Assembly (NCBI GenBank): GCA_913060475.1
Contig: CAJXSD010000002.1
Coordinates: 1 to 64,000 of the forward strand
Reading direction: 5' to 3'
Source: an uncultured Paracoccaceae bacterium
GTDB taxonomy: Bacteria > Pseudomonadota > Alphaproteobacteria > Rhodobacterales > Rhodobacteraceae
DNA length: 64,000 nt
Shown: piece by piece, positions 1-11,121 of the stretch
How the letters are laid out: the number at the start of each line of letters is the position of its first letter
Position numbering within the stretch: position 1 is the stretch's first letter
Program-made: the position numbers and the translations under genes
Notes under the pieces: model-generated
Seen by the model: only the letters and a program-made list of their open reading frames with translations
Databases searched by the model: none
Told to the model about the DNA's origin: nothing

Positions 1-1051
1 TGTCTGGCAAATCCAACCCATAGGCGCGGCGTAACATATTGCGGAACCGGTTCATCGACACAGGCGAAAACACCAAAATACGATGCATAAAAATGTCATA
101 GGCCCGTTCAATCGGATGATGCAAAACGGTAAATTTTTTGTGCCCACGGTTTTGCGCAAACCATTCGCGCAGGGTTTTATCAGTAAAATTTCCCAGCATA
201 CTGACATCAGGATCCAGCTGTCGCATCCAATCGACCACGCCGCGGTTCAATCGCCCCTGTATGGGCATAAACAACAGGGGCAGGCCTTCGCAGGCGTGGA
301 AATTGCCGATTGTGGCGGGGCGGGTCGGTTCATACATGGGGACCTGCGCCAGCCCGAAATAATCCCAATTCGCCAGATGCAGCGCCATGTCGTCGAAATT
401 TGCCACTTTGCTGGGCAGGGGGTCGGGGTTTTGCGGCTTTAGCGTTTTACACAGCTGTTCCAACGGCTCTGCCGCACCCAAAAACCGGCCCAAACCGTTG
501 ATCACATCCAAGTTGTGCAAATCGGCGTAATGCAGGTGAAATGCCGTCTGCCCCCGTTTTTGCAATTCATTTTGCAAAATCTGGTAATACCCGCGGAATT
601 TTCCCAAAAACGCATCAAATGTATCGGCGTCAAACTGAATTGGGCGTGTTTCGCGGCGTTTTAGGTTGGTTAATTTCCACTGGCCGGTTTGCTGGGCAAT
701 CTGCAGGGACACGAAACTTTCAACCGGATTGCGGTAAAGGATCACCTTGGCACAGCGCGGATCATCCAGCAGGGGTTCCAAAACACGCGGATCATGGCCG
801 TTGAAATACCGAAACCCGTATAACCCGTCGTCTTGATCGCGAAATGCCTGTAACAGGCCATGCGGATCACGATCCCGGCGGGCCACATCATACCCCAAAA
901 CCTGATCTGTTTTCGGGGTGCCGATAAATTCGGGGTTAAAGGCCTCTCCCATACAGAAAATGTCGGGAAATTCGTTCAGATTCGTTTCCAAAAAATTGGA
1001 CCCTGTGCGCATTTCCCCGAAAATAACAAAGCTATCAAATCTACGTGTCAT
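1..1051 (-). CDS. Sulfotransferase family protein, 3' end cut by window edge
   Basis: Partial gene of about 350 codons reading off the left edge with no stop in the window. Near the N-terminus (residues 11-24) is GEMRTGSNFLETNL, which fits the 5'-phosphosulfate-binding loop of PAPS-dependent sulfotransferases. Around residues 102-115 is VILYRNPVESFVS, which fits the 3'-phosphate-binding segment (R..P..S pattern). The family moves a sulfuryl group from PAPS to a hydroxyl or amine of a glycan or lipid. The ATG at 1049-1051 lies inside the last codons of the upstream glycosyltransferase gene (11-bp overlap), so the two are probably translationally coupled. The neighbours (glycosyltransferases, a CysQ-type nucleotidase, capsule exporter) suggest that the acceptor is a surface polysaccharide; this is inference. 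NodH/Stf0-type proteins are the closest relatives I can name. Confidence 0.75.
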   Translation of the reverse strand, partial: MTRRFDSFVIFGEMRTGSNFLETNLNEFPDIFCMGEAFNPEFIGTPKTDQVLGYDVARRDRDPHGLLQAFRDQDDGLYGFRYFNGHDPRVLEPLLDDPRCAKVILYRNPVESFVSLQIAQQTGQWKLTNLKRRETRPIQFDADTFDAFLGKFRGYYQILQNELQKRGQTAFHLHYADLHNLDVINGLGRFLGAAEPLEQLCKTLKPQNPDPLPSKVANFDDMALHLANWDYFGLAQVPMYEPTRPATIGNFHACEGLPLLFMPIQGRLNRGVVDWMRQLDPDVSMLGNFTDKTLREWFAQNRGHKKFTVLHHPIERAYDIFMHRILVFSPVSMNRFRNMLRRAYGLDLPD

Positions 1052-2756
1052 TCTGTCTCGGCTCATATTTTGTGTGTGGTTTGGGCGTGTCCTGCCCCCG
1101 CAGTGCAGTGGGAAATTCCCCCATAATAAAGGGCAACATGCCTGCGTTTTTCAAATCTTGCAGAAATTGGGCAAACCCTGCCATATCTGCCATTTCCAAA
1201 TCGTCAAACCCATCGCATCGCAGGGATAGATCACGCGCGATTTGGGACAGGGCCTCGGTCGGGTTTTGCAGATAATCGGCCAGGCTCCAGACGGTCACAC
1301 GCGCCTTGACCCAGCGTTCGCCCAGTGATTTCAGATGCGCCGCCTCGATCCGTTGCAGGTTGGCGGCAATTTTGCGTTTGTTGCCAAAGCTGATGTCCGC
1401 ATGAAACAGTGGCACAGCCCATGCGCCCGAAATCACGTGGATCGTCGCATTGCCATCGCGCGCCATGAACGGGCCAATCGCCTGATTGTCATCTGGTCCA
1501 AACTGAAAACAATGACGCGCGCTGCGCCCGTTCCATAACAGATTGGTCAAAAATGCCTGCGGATTACGGTCCCTGATTGCGGCATCATCGGTCAACCCGC
1601 CCAGATACCCAGTTTGACCATCCACAAACTGCACCCCCAAAGGGTGAAACAAATGGCCATGGGTGACAAAATCGGAATGGCGCGTGATCCATGTTTGGAA
1701 ATTTGGATATAGGTCCGCAAACCCCTGAAACACGGCATAGGGGCGTGCGGTCAAGACGCGTTCGACACCTTTGTTGGGAAATCGGCTTTGCATGATCAGG
1801 CCGGCGCGCCCTTTGGTCCGGCGCTCCATGGCGCGGTTGAACAGGCGGTCAATTTTCGATCGTGCAGGGGGCAACTGCGGCTGGTTTCGGGGGCCGTCGC
1901 CCAGGAAATAATCATATAGCGCATTGGCCTGTGGCCAGATTTTACGCGCCAGAAAACTGTCGGACCGGCGCAGTAATTGCAAATGATCATCATAAAACAC
2001 ATAGGGTTTGCCCTGATGATCAAATTTCGAAAATGTCAGTGACCGGCTTTCGATCTGGTCCGAATGCCGCCGCGCCAGCGACTGGAAATAACTTTCATCC
2101 GGAATCCAGACGCCGCGAAAATAATCATCATAGTGTTTGCGATTCGGATCGTTCAAAATTGCCGACAGGGTTTTGGCCGTTAAACACCACCACTGCGACC
2201 CCATATGCGGCACGATCCCCTTGGGAATGGTCCGTTTGACCCCCAATTTACGCTGAGCGCGGACCGACAGATCAAACAACCGCCGCTGTTTTTTCCAGGA
2301 AAACGGAAAATGCAGTTGGAACCGTTCCAGCCCCAATCCACCCTTGATCCATGACACATCGCGGGTGGTAACGGATTCGATAAAATCAGTGTCGCGAAAC
2401 TGGTCCAGATAGGCCACCAAATCCTGCACTGGCCGCAGGGGCAAACAGGACCCGGACGTCAAATAAATGTGCGATACATCCGGATGCAGACGCAACATGT
2501 CCTGACAGGCATCCTGCGTGGCGGCCACCAATTCCCAACTGCCCCAATCACACCGATGACGCGCGGAAAATGACACCTGTGGCGCATCCACCAGCCCCTG
2601 ACGCAGCGCGGCAAAATCGGCATCCGGCACAGCCGCATCAACATGAATCACAACGGGGCAATCAGACTGCGCCCACATGCGCGCAATCTGGGCCACCCGA
2701 TCCAACGCCGTGTGCACCAGCATCACAATTCCGATTTGTGCGCGTGCTTGTGTCAT
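1041..2756 (-). CDS. Core-2/I-branching-type (GT14) glycosyltransferase, two-domain
   Basis: Protein of 571 residues. The N-terminal half (about residues 8-260) has the features of the Core-2/I-branching beta-1,6-N-acetylglucosaminyltransferase family (GT14): an opening IGIVMLVHTALDRV, VVIHVDAAVP near residue 40 and IYLTSGSCLPLRP near residue 97. The C-terminal half (about 300-560) has no motif I can name; I associate this two-part architecture with Rhodobacterales polysaccharide loci. The enzyme probably adds a branch sugar at the cytoplasmic face during surface glycan synthesis. It starts one base after the stop of the GT2 gene upstream and overlaps the sulfotransferase gene downstream, so it lies in one operon with both. 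Acceptor and donor are unknown. Confidence 0.75.
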   Translation of the reverse strand: MTQARAQIGIVMLVHTALDRVAQIARMWAQSDCPVVIHVDAAVPDADFAALRQGLVDAPQVSFSARHRCDWGSWELVAATQDACQDMLRLHPDVSHIYLTSGSCLPLRPVQDLVAYLDQFRDTDFIESVTTRDVSWIKGGLGLERFQLHFPFSWKKQRRLFDLSVRAQRKLGVKRTIPKGIVPHMGSQWWCLTAKTLSAILNDPNRKHYDDYFRGVWIPDESYFQSLARRHSDQIESRSLTFSKFDHQGKPYVFYDDHLQLLRRSDSFLARKIWPQANALYDYFLGDGPRNQPQLPPARSKIDRLFNRAMERRTKGRAGLIMQSRFPNKGVERVLTARPYAVFQGFADLYPNFQTWITRHSDFVTHGHLFHPLGVQFVDGQTGYLGGLTDDAAIRDRNPQAFLTNLLWNGRSARHCFQFGPDDNQAIGPFMARDGNATIHVISGAWAVPLFHADISFGNKRKIAANLQRIEAAHLKSLGERWVKARVTVWSLADYLQNPTEALSQIARDLSLRCDGFDDLEMADMAGFAQFLQDLKNAGMLPFIMGEFPTALRGQDTPKPHTKYEPRQNDT

Positions 2757-2757
2757 A

Positions 2758-3768
2758 TTATGCCCAATTTCCCTTTGACATTAGCCCCAGAATTTCCAGC
2801 TGTCGCCAGTTGATATACTGTTCTGACCATCGGTTCCACAATTCAGGGTTTTCCTGCCATTGCTGCAAATAGGCCTGATATTCCCGACTGGATGCATAAT
2901 GCTGGCCGCGGCTGTTTTCATCGTCCAGTTTTTCGGCAAAAATATTCAGGAATTTTGTGTGCAACAAAACCCCGCTGGGCTTTTCTCCGCCTGCAAAATC
3001 ATAGACCAAATTCAAACCACGCGGCAAAATCATATGTGTCGAACTTTCATAGACGTACCCGCGCGCCCATTTGACCAAAGGCGTTTTGTTCAACGCCGGT
3101 GCCTGTTTGGGCGTTTTGGCGAAAAACGCGCGGGTGCGCACGCCGCCTTGGATCCATAGATTGCCGAACTGTGTGTTTTTTTCGATGGTGTAATTGCCGG
3201 CATCAAACCATGACAGTGTGTCAATCGGGTTTTCCCCCACCCCACACCGCGCATCGGCGACGGGCCCTTTGGGGTACAGATCCAACAACATCGCCCCAAA
3301 GGATCGCGCCCCCTGTTCATCCAGCCATTGGGTCAGCGCCGGCAAGGGCCGCGTATCGCAGTGCGGATAGACCAGCAATTCATCGGGATCGACGACCAGG
3401 GTCCAATGCCCACGGCAATACCGGTGCTGCAAACTGGTCAGCCAATCCACCCCAAAGCGGGCGGATTTGTAACTGGCCCCTGTTGTCCAAAACGACACGT
3501 CAGGTTGCTGTCGCAAATAATCCTGCGTTTCGTCAGTGCTGGCATTATCCACAATCAAAAAATGCCGAACCCCCATCGCACGGTAATAGTCGAAAAAATA
3601 GGGCAGCCGCGCATATTCGTTGCGCATGGTCGACAGGATCACGATATCGTTGGGTTGAATGTTTCGGGTATAATCCTGAACAACACGCAATTCGCGGGAT
3701 TTGCGCCATGCCCGGATCAACAATCGTTGACGGCGCAGGCGTAATTTATATTTTTGCCATAAATTCAT
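2758..3768 (-). CDS. Glycosyltransferase family 2 protein
   Basis: Protein of 336 residues. It shows the GT2 (Glyco_tranf_2_4-like) pattern: a basic N-terminus, STMRNEYARLPYFFDYYRA (about 46-64), the nucleotide-sugar segment VDNASTDET (73-81) and the acidic metal-binding segment VDPDELLVYP (126-135). An ATG at 3786 is also in frame, but I chose 3768 because the product then aligns from its first residue with the neighbouring paralogue, and because the earlier ATG lies within the C-terminal coding of that paralogue. It is a tandem duplicate of the damaged gene upstream (3773-4698) and is the intact copy. The C-terminus ends WRQLEILGLMSKGNWA, matching the remnant tail of the other copy. It probably builds the same surface glycan as its neighbours; the sugar is unknown. 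Confidence 0.8.
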   Translation of the reverse strand: MNLWQKYKLRLRRQRLLIRAWRKSRELRVVQDYTRNIQPNDIVILSTMRNEYARLPYFFDYYRAMGVRHFLIVDNASTDETQDYLRQQPDVSFWTTGASYKSARFGVDWLTSLQHRYCRGHWTLVVDPDELLVYPHCDTRPLPALTQWLDEQGARSFGAMLLDLYPKGPVADARCGVGENPIDTLSWFDAGNYTIEKNTQFGNLWIQGGVRTRAFFAKTPKQAPALNKTPLVKWARGYVYESSTHMILPRGLNLVYDFAGGEKPSGVLLHTKFLNIFAEKLDDENSRGQHYASSREYQAYLQQWQENPELWNRWSEQYINWRQLEILGLMSKGNWA

Positions 3769-3772
3769 GCCG

Positions 3773-4698
3773 TTACACCCAGCCACCGCGCGACATCAGG
3801 CCCAGACGTTCCAGTTGCCGCCAATCGGTATATTTCGTGGAATGATCGGTCATCAAGGTCGGGTTCGCGGCCAATGTTTCGTAATAATCCGTGTATAGGT
3901 CCGAATTTTCAAAATGTTCTTTGCGCCCCATTTCTTCGACGGATCGCGCGGCAACATATTGTGCATGGAACTGTTATAGACATAGCGACGGTTCCATTTG
4001 ACCAGCGGCACTTTGTTCAATGTGGGGGCTTTGCGCGGATCGGATTTGAAAAAATGGCGCATGCGCGGGCCGCCTTGGATCCACAGGTTGCCCAGTTTGG
4101 GTTGCAGTTGGATTTGGTAATTGCCCGCATCAAAGTGGGTCAGCGTGGTCATGGGATCCTGATCGCCACTGTGGCGCCCGTCAGCCAGCGATGCGGCCGG
4201 ATACATATCCAGCATCATCGCCCCCATCATCGGTTGATCGCAGCGGTCCAACCAATCACATAGCGCGACCAGATCACGGCTTGTATGATGCGGATAGACC
4301 AGCAATTCATCCACATCACAGGTCAGACACCAATGCCCATGGGCATAACGCATCTGCAACCACGTCAGCCAATCCATGCCAAAGCGTGACAATTTATAGC
4401 TGTGCGCCGTGTGCCACAGCGACACATCAGGCTGCGCCGCCAAAAAATCACGGCTATGGTCCGTGCTGTCATTATCCACCACCAGAAAATGCCGCACGCC
4501 CAGCGCGCGGTAATGATCCAGAAAATGGGGCAACCGGTTCATTTCGTTGCGCAACGTGACAAAGCATAAAATATCGCCCGCACGAATTGATTGGGTGTTA
4601 TCGCGCATTCGGCGCAATTGCCGCCGTTTTCGCAGGGCGCGAAACAGCAAACGCCGTCGTTTTACACGTAACCGATATGCTTGCACCCACGCGACCAC
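3773..4698 (-). pseudogene. GT2 glycosyltransferase paralogue, frameshifted by an internal deletion
   Basis: The frame opened by the ATG at 4698 encodes a GT2 protein very like the gene downstream (CFVTLRNEMNRLPHFLDHYR, VDNDSTDHS, CDVDELLVYPHH). It runs out of frame after residues MLPR near position 3948 and stops at 3853, giving 281 residues with an unrelated tail. In another frame the expected C-terminus continues without a stop from about 3942 to the TAA at 3773: EEMGRKEHFENSDLYTDYYE, ending ERLGLMSRGGWV, which parallels the intact paralogue. Compared with that paralogue, about 30 residues between LPR and this tail are missing. The lesion is therefore an out-of-frame deletion of roughly 85 bp rather than a single-base error. 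The catalytic half remains, so residual activity cannot be excluded, but I regard the gene as broken. Confidence 0.75.
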
Positions 4699-4709
4699 AC
4701 CAAAGCGTC

Positions 4710-5504
4710 CTAGTGAATCAACGTAACGCCGGGGGCATAGGCAATAAAAAACGAGTTTTCGTAATTCGGTTTGCCATAGCGAAATGGCGTGTGATCGTCA
4801 AACCGCACCACATGCCCACCCGCGCCCTGTAATACGGCCTGACCTGCGGCGGTGTCCCATTCCATGGTGCGCCCCAAACGCGGGTATAAATCCGCCTCGC
4901 CCGTGGCGACCAAACAGAATTTCAACGATGACCCGGCCGGCGTCATTTCGGCCACGCTATATTTCTGAATATAGGCATCTGTTGCCGCATCGCGGTGCGA
5001 TTTTGATGCCACGACAGCCAAGGCGTTATTATCCGGTACCCGCACCGAAATGGGGGATATGTCGCCCAGCGTCCCCAGGCTGTAATTGCCTGTTTCCTCA
5101 ATGCTTTGGCCTGTGGAATCGGTGTAAAACAACCGCCCCACTGCGGGTGCATACACGATCCCGCGGGTAGGCACGCCCTGTTCGACCAAGGCGATATTTA
5201 CGGTAAACTGCCCCCGCCGTTGAATGAAATCTTTGGTTCCGTCCAGGGGGTCGACAATCAAAAACCGGTCGGCTGTCAGGGCATGCGATTGGGCCTGCTC
5301 TTCGGTCACGATTGTGATGTCGGGAAATGCCCCACGCAAGCCATCGAAAATGATTGCATCCGCGGCGGTATCGGCGCGGGTGACGGGGCTGTTATCGCCC
5401 TTGGTTTCGACGCCCAAATCATCCTGGGCGTAAATGTCCATAATCGCCTGCCCCGCCCGCAGGGCCAGTTCACGCATTACATTGGTAAGGATTTCGTAAT
5501 TCAA
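4710..5504 (-). CDS. cysQ: 3'(2'),5'-bisphosphate nucleotidase, CysQ type
   Basis: Inositol-monophosphatase-fold protein of about 264 residues. Visible motifs are the metal-binding SPVTRADTAADA (near residue 40), TIVTEEQ, and DPLDGTKDFIQR near residue 90, the last being typical of the CysQ branch. A late segment, EWDTAAGQAVLQGAGG, supplies another metal ligand. The family removes the 3'-phosphate from PAP, the by-product of PAPS-dependent sulfation, to give AMP. Its place at the head of a minus-strand run of glycosyltransferase genes that ends in a sulfotransferase supports that role here. In-frame ATGs exist at 5549 and 5531. I prefer the TTG at 5504 because AAAGAGAGA lies just upstream and homologues begin near NYEILTNVM; this start is uncertain. 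Confidence 0.8.
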   Translation of the reverse strand: MNYEILTNVMRELALRAGQAIMDIYAQDDLGVETKGDNSPVTRADTAADAIIFDGLRGAFPDITIVTEEQAQSHALTADRFLIVDPLDGTKDFIQRRGQFTVNIALVEQGVPTRGIVYAPAVGRLFYTDSTGQSIEETGNYSLGTLGDISPISVRVPDNNALAVVASKSHRDAATDAYIQKYSVAEMTPAGSSLKFCLVATGEADLYPRLGRTMEWDTAAGQAVLQGAGGHVVRFDDHTPFRYGKPNYENSFFIAYAPGVTLIH

Positions 5505-5599
5505 ATCTGTTCTCTCTTTGACAGGGGTCATCCCAGTTGGCATCCGCATTGCTTATGCATCAGTCAACGGTTAAGATCTAGTTTAAGAAAGACATACCC

Positions 5600-6454
5600 A
5601 TGGGTCACGCGCTAAATCCGGGATTTCGAAAATTTATGCCGATGGTACAAAGCAACAAGATGTTTTTTTCGTCCTTCGTGTCGATGTGGTCTGTCGTTTA
5701 TGTGACAGCCGTGCAAAACGTGCGCAAAGAACACCGAATCCCGCTGATGTCGCTGGTCAATGCGGTGATGAAATCACTGATTTTCGTCCTGTCTTTTGTG
5801 TTGATGTTTGAATTCCTTGGCATGCGGGCAGCTGCGATCCGTGGGGATTTTATCATTTACCTGATGACGGGTATTTTCATGTTCATGACCCATTTGGCCG
5901 CGATTGGTGCCGTATCGGGTGCGCCCAGCCCCGCATCACCATTGATGCAACATGGCCCCATGACACCAACGGTCGCCATTCTGGGGGCCGCGCTCAGTTC
6001 GCTGTATACCCAGTTTTTATCCGTGTTTATTCTGTTGGCGGGGTATTACCTGGCCTTTGAACATTTTGTCATTAATGACTGGATCGGATGTTTGTTGATG
6101 TTTCTGCTGGCTTGGGGATCGGGTGTTGCGATCGGCATCCTGATCTATTCCGCGCAACCCTGGGCCCCAGGTTTTTTCAAATTGTTGGCCACGTTTTACC
6201 AACGCATTACAATGCTGGCATCGGGCAAAATGTTTGTGGCCAATATGCTGCCCGCGTTTGTGATTAATATGTTTGACTGGAACCCATTGTTCCACATTAT
6301 CGACCAAACGCGGGGCTATGCCTTTGTCAATTATAACCCACGCAACAGCGACCTGATTGTGCCACTGGTGATTACGGCGGCCTGCATCGTGATCGGGTTA
6401 ATCACCCAGTACTATACCAGCAAGCGTGCCTCGGCCAGCTGGATGGCCAAATGA
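5600..6454 (+). CDS. kpsM: Capsule polysaccharide ABC exporter permease, KpsM-like
   Basis: Protein of 284 residues with about six hydrophobic segments (around 56-80, 92-112, 125-152, 160-180, 218-232, 252-270) and the ABC-2 permease layout of KpsM/Wzm proteins. The N-terminal cytoplasmic stretch contains VYVTAVQNVRKEHR, and the last periplasmic part contains NPLFHIIDQTRGY, the position of the family's conserved 'NP..H' segment. It would form the inner-membrane channel for an ABC-exported polysaccharide. Its ATPase and periplasmic adaptor partners are at 11122-13255, separated from it by three unrelated genes. It is divergent from cysQ. Its last 57 bp overlap, tail to tail, the 3' end of the cytochrome c peroxidase gene. 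Confidence 0.8.
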   Translation: MGHALNPGFRKFMPMVQSNKMFFSSFVSMWSVVYVTAVQNVRKEHRIPLMSLVNAVMKSLIFVLSFVLMFEFLGMRAAAIRGDFIIYLMTGIFMFMTHLAAIGAVSGAPSPASPLMQHGPMTPTVAILGAALSSLYTQFLSVFILLAGYYLAFEHFVINDWIGCLLMFLLAWGSGVAIGILIYSAQPWAPGFFKLLATFYQRITMLASGKMFVANMLPAFVINMFDWNPLFHIIDQTRGYAFVNYNPRNSDLIVPLVITAACIVIGLITQYYTSKRASASWMAK

Positions 6455-7534
6455 CCACAGCGCCGAAATCATAGCGCGCGAAATTTCGGGATCTGCCGGA
6501 ACATCGGGCGCAGGGTCGGGTTTCGGCAGTGGATCGGGGATGGCGATGCGCGGCAATTCACCGGTCAGGGTGTGCAGAAATTCCACCAACAATTCGGCAT
6601 CATCGGATGACAGGCCTGTGCCCAGCTGCACTTGGGCCATAACCTGGATCGCCTCTTCTAATGTTTCGGCGCTGCCCGTATGAAAATAGGGGCCGGTTTC
6701 CGCGATATTGCGCAGGCTTGGCACACGAAACACAAATTTATCAGTCGGGTTCCCTGATACGGCGGCCAATCCGATGTCACCTGGCGGGCGGTGCGTTGTC
6801 CCCGGCTCTTGGACCGCGCCAAAACGCTGATAATTGCCACCCCCGACATTATATCCGTTATGACATTCAACACAGCCCAAATCGACGAAGATATCCAACC
6901 CCACCTTTTCGCCCAAGGACAGCGCATTCAAATCCCCCTGCAGAAATTTATCGAACCGCGATGGGGTCAGTAATGTCGTTTCAAATGCGGCAATCGCAGT
7001 TGCAAAATTGTCGAATGTCACAGGGTCCGCATCGTCAGGAAAGGCCTGATCAAACAGGGACACATAGCCCGGAATACCCTTTAACGTTTCGATCAATGCG
7101 TCGCGCGTATTGGCCATTTCAATGGGGTTTTCAACGGGACCCTTGGCCTGCTCCGCCAAATCAGGGGCCCGCCCGTCCCAAAATTGTTCAATATTCAAAA
7201 CAGCATTGTAAACAGTCGGCGCATTTCGACCGCCCACTTGGCCATCATGGCCTATCGAGGTCGGCAACAAATCGACACCGCCCGTATCCAAACCATGGCA
7301 GGTTGCACAGGAAATATCTTCGTCCTTGGACACACGTTGTTCAAAATACAAATGGCGCCCCAATTCGATCTGGGCATCGTTATAACCGAAATCGTCAATC
7401 AGCTCGGCCAAGGTCGGAATCGGGAACAGATATTCGGACGCAACATCGTGGACGTGCCGCGTCAACAACTCTTCTGATGCGGCCAACGGACCCGCAGCCG
7501 CAGTCAAAAATCCTAGCGCTATTACGTGTTTCAT
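6398..7534 (-). CDS. Di-haem cytochrome c peroxidase family protein
   Basis: Protein of 378 residues with a Sec signal peptide at residues 1-20 (MKHVIALGFLTAAAGPLAAS). Two haem c attachment sites are present: CATCH (76-80) and CVECH (221-225). The layout and length fit the bacterial CcpA/MauG family. The C-terminal half contains FRVPSLRNIAETGPYFHTGS, a segment well conserved in that family. Such proteins reduce hydrogen peroxide in the periplasm with electrons from cytochrome c, or oxidise other substrates in MauG-like members. The final 19 or so residues are encoded antisense to the end of kpsM. The start is the ATG directly before the signal peptide, preceded by a GGAGA sequence. There is no obvious link to the neighbouring capsule genes. 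Confidence 0.85.
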   Translation of the reverse strand: MKHVIALGFLTAAAGPLAASEELLTRHVHDVASEYLFPIPTLAELIDDFGYNDAQIELGRHLYFEQRVSKDEDISCATCHGLDTGGVDLLPTSIGHDGQVGGRNAPTVYNAVLNIEQFWDGRAPDLAEQAKGPVENPIEMANTRDALIETLKGIPGYVSLFDQAFPDDADPVTFDNFATAIAAFETTLLTPSRFDKFLQGDLNALSLGEKVGLDIFVDLGCVECHNGYNVGGGNYQRFGAVQEPGTTHRPPGDIGLAAVSGNPTDKFVFRVPSLRNIAETGPYFHTGSAETLEEAIQVMAQVQLGTGLSSDDAELLVEFLHTLTGELPRIAIPDPLPKPDPAPDVPADPEISRAMISALWSFGHPAGRGTLAGIVLGD

Positions 7535-7679
7535 ATCATCTCCTGCGTGTCACCTTGGGATAACGCCGCGCCAATTCGCAATTTTAGGGGATTCTCATCT
7601 TGGTAAACTTGAGTCACAAAAAAACCGGTGGATATACAGAATTTTCGTCATATTTGCGACAAATTCACCCGTTGTGGTG

Positions 7680-7708
7680 CTTGCAGCACCGGCAATGCCT
7701 GACTATAT
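7680..7708 (+). promoter_or_regulatory. Candidate heat-shock (RpoH) promoter of dnaK
   Basis: CTTG at 7680-7683 and ACTATAT at 7702-7708 are separated by 18 bases. This resembles the alphaproteobacterial RpoH consensus (CTTG, about 17 bases, CYTATNT), with one mismatch in the -10. It lies about 110 bp upstream of the dnaK start. The rest of the 285-bp intergenic region shows nothing else I can name. Confidence 0.5.
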
Positions 7709-7819
7709 ACGCTCTGTCGCGTTGAAACGCAGATGTTTCATCGCATTTAGAAACGGCGCAAATGCCGACATGGGTTCGCGTCGTATGTCATCGCCTTATA
7801 TTTAGAGAGGGATCATAAA

Positions 7820-9739
<1,920 letters not shown>

Positions 9740-9756
9740 TCGTAACACCAGACACA

Positions 9757-9786
9757 AACCGGCCTGTCACGGGCAGGCCGGTTTTT
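9757..9786 (+). terminator. Hairpin with T-run between dnaK and dnaJ
   Basis: Arms AACCGGCCTG (9757-9766) and CAGGCCGGTT (9774-9783) pair perfectly across a 7-base loop and are followed by a short T-run. This is probably a leaky terminator that lowers dnaJ relative to dnaK. Confidence 0.75.
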
Positions 9787-9810
9787 CCGTCTGAAAAGGA
9801 GGCGTAATCA

Positions 9811-10956
9811 ATGTCTAAACGCGATTACTATGATGTTCTTGGAATATCCAAAGGTGCCTCGGCCGACGAAATCAAGAAAGCCTTTCGTACGAAAGCCAAG
9901 GAACTGCACCCAGACCGCAATTCCGACAATCCCAATGCCGAAAGCCAATTCAAAGAAGCCAATGAGGCCTATGACGTCCTAAAGGACCCCGAGAAAAAGG
10001 CAGCCTATGACCGTTATGGTCATGCCGCATTCGAAGGTGGCATGGGCGGCGGCGGCGGTCGCGGTGGCTATGGTCAGGGCGATTTTTCATCCGCCTTTTC
10101 CGATGTTTTCGACGATCTGTTCGGCGATTTCATGGGCGGCGGCGGCGGTCGCGGTGGTCGGTCGCGCAACACCCGCGGATCGGACCTGCGCTATAACATG
10201 CGCATCACCCTAGAAGAGGCCTTTGGCGGCGCACAAAAAACCATCAACGTGCCATCCACGGCCCAATGTGGGCCCTGTAACGGGACCGGCGCCGAGGGGG
10301 GATCAGAACCCACATCCTGTCCCACCTGTTCCGGCATGGGCAAGGTCCGCGCGACCCAGGGGTTTTTCACCGTCGAACGCACATGCCCCACCTGTTCGGG
10401 CATGGGTCAGATCATCAAAAACCCCTGTAAATCCTGCGGCGGCCAAGGCCGCACCGAAAAGGATCGCGCATTAAGCGTGAACATCCCTGCAGGCGTTGAA
10501 ACGGGCACACGCATTCGACTGTCCGGCGAAGGCGAGGCGGGTTTGCGCGGCGGGGCCAGTGGCGATCTCTATATCTTTATCGAGGTGGCGCCACACGACA
10601 TTTTCCAACGCGATGGAACCAACCTGTTCTGCCGCGTGCCTGTGTCGATGACCACGGCCGCCTTGGGCGGCGATATCGAGGTACCCACAATCGACGGCGG
10701 TCGCAGCCGGGTCAAGGTACCCTCGGGCAGCCAATCAGGGCGTCAAATGCGGTTACGGTCCAAGGGGATGCCAGCCGTACGATCATCCCAAGTGGGTGAC
10801 ATGTTCATCGAACTGGCCGTGGAAACCCCTGTGAACCTGACATCGCGTCAGAAAGAATTGCTGCGCGAATTCGAACAGGAATCATCGGAAAACAACCCCG
10901 AAAGCAGCAGCTTTTTCTCGTCTGTCAAATCCTTTTGGGATTCGATGAAGGGCTAA
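9811..10956 (+). CDS. dnaJ: Co-chaperone DnaJ (Hsp40)
   Basis: Protein of 381 residues. It has an N-terminal J-domain with HPD at 33-35, a Gly/Phe-rich linker (about 75-120), a zinc domain with four CxxCxGxG repeats ([32 protein letters not shown]; about 150-215), and a C-terminal substrate domain. It stimulates DnaK ATP hydrolysis and delivers clients. A clear ribosome-binding site, AAAAGGAGG, precedes the ATG. It lies 71 bp downstream of dnaK and is followed by its own intrinsic terminator. Confidence 0.97.
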   Translation: MSKRDYYDVLGISKGASADEIKKAFRTKAKELHPDRNSDNPNAESQFKEANEAYDVLKDPEKKAAYDRYGHAAFEGGMGGGGGRGGYGQGDFSSAFSDVFDDLFGDFMGGGGGRGGRSRNTRGSDLRYNMRITLEEAFGGAQKTINVPSTAQCGPCNGTGAEGGSEPTSCPTCSGMGKVRATQGFFTVERTCPTCSGMGQIIKNPCKSCGGQGRTEKDRALSVNIPAGVETGTRIRLSGEGEAGLRGGASGDLYIFIEVAPHDIFQRDGTNLFCRVPVSMTTAALGGDIEVPTIDGGRSRVKVPSGSQSGRQMRLRSKGMPAVRSSQVGDMFIELAVETPVNLTSRQKELLREFEQESSENNPESSSFFSSVKSFWDSMKG

Positions 10957-10973
10957 AGTATCAAAATTTATAG

Positions 10974-11000
10974 AAAACTGGCCAATCCTGGCCAGTTTTT
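10974..11000 (+). terminator. Rho-independent terminator of dnaKJ
   Basis: AAAACTGGCC (10974-10983) pairs with GGCCAGTTTT (10990-10999) across a 6-base loop, followed by a T-run. It lies just after the dnaJ stop. Confidence 0.85.
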
Positions 11001-11121
11001 TCGTATCGGTGTTATTGCCCTTTTAACCAATTTCATTTCATTCTAACCTGAATTCATTGCCATTGGGCCAATACTTGGCACGCAGCGTGCAGCCCGACGT
11101 CTAGGTAACCTGAGTACGCGT

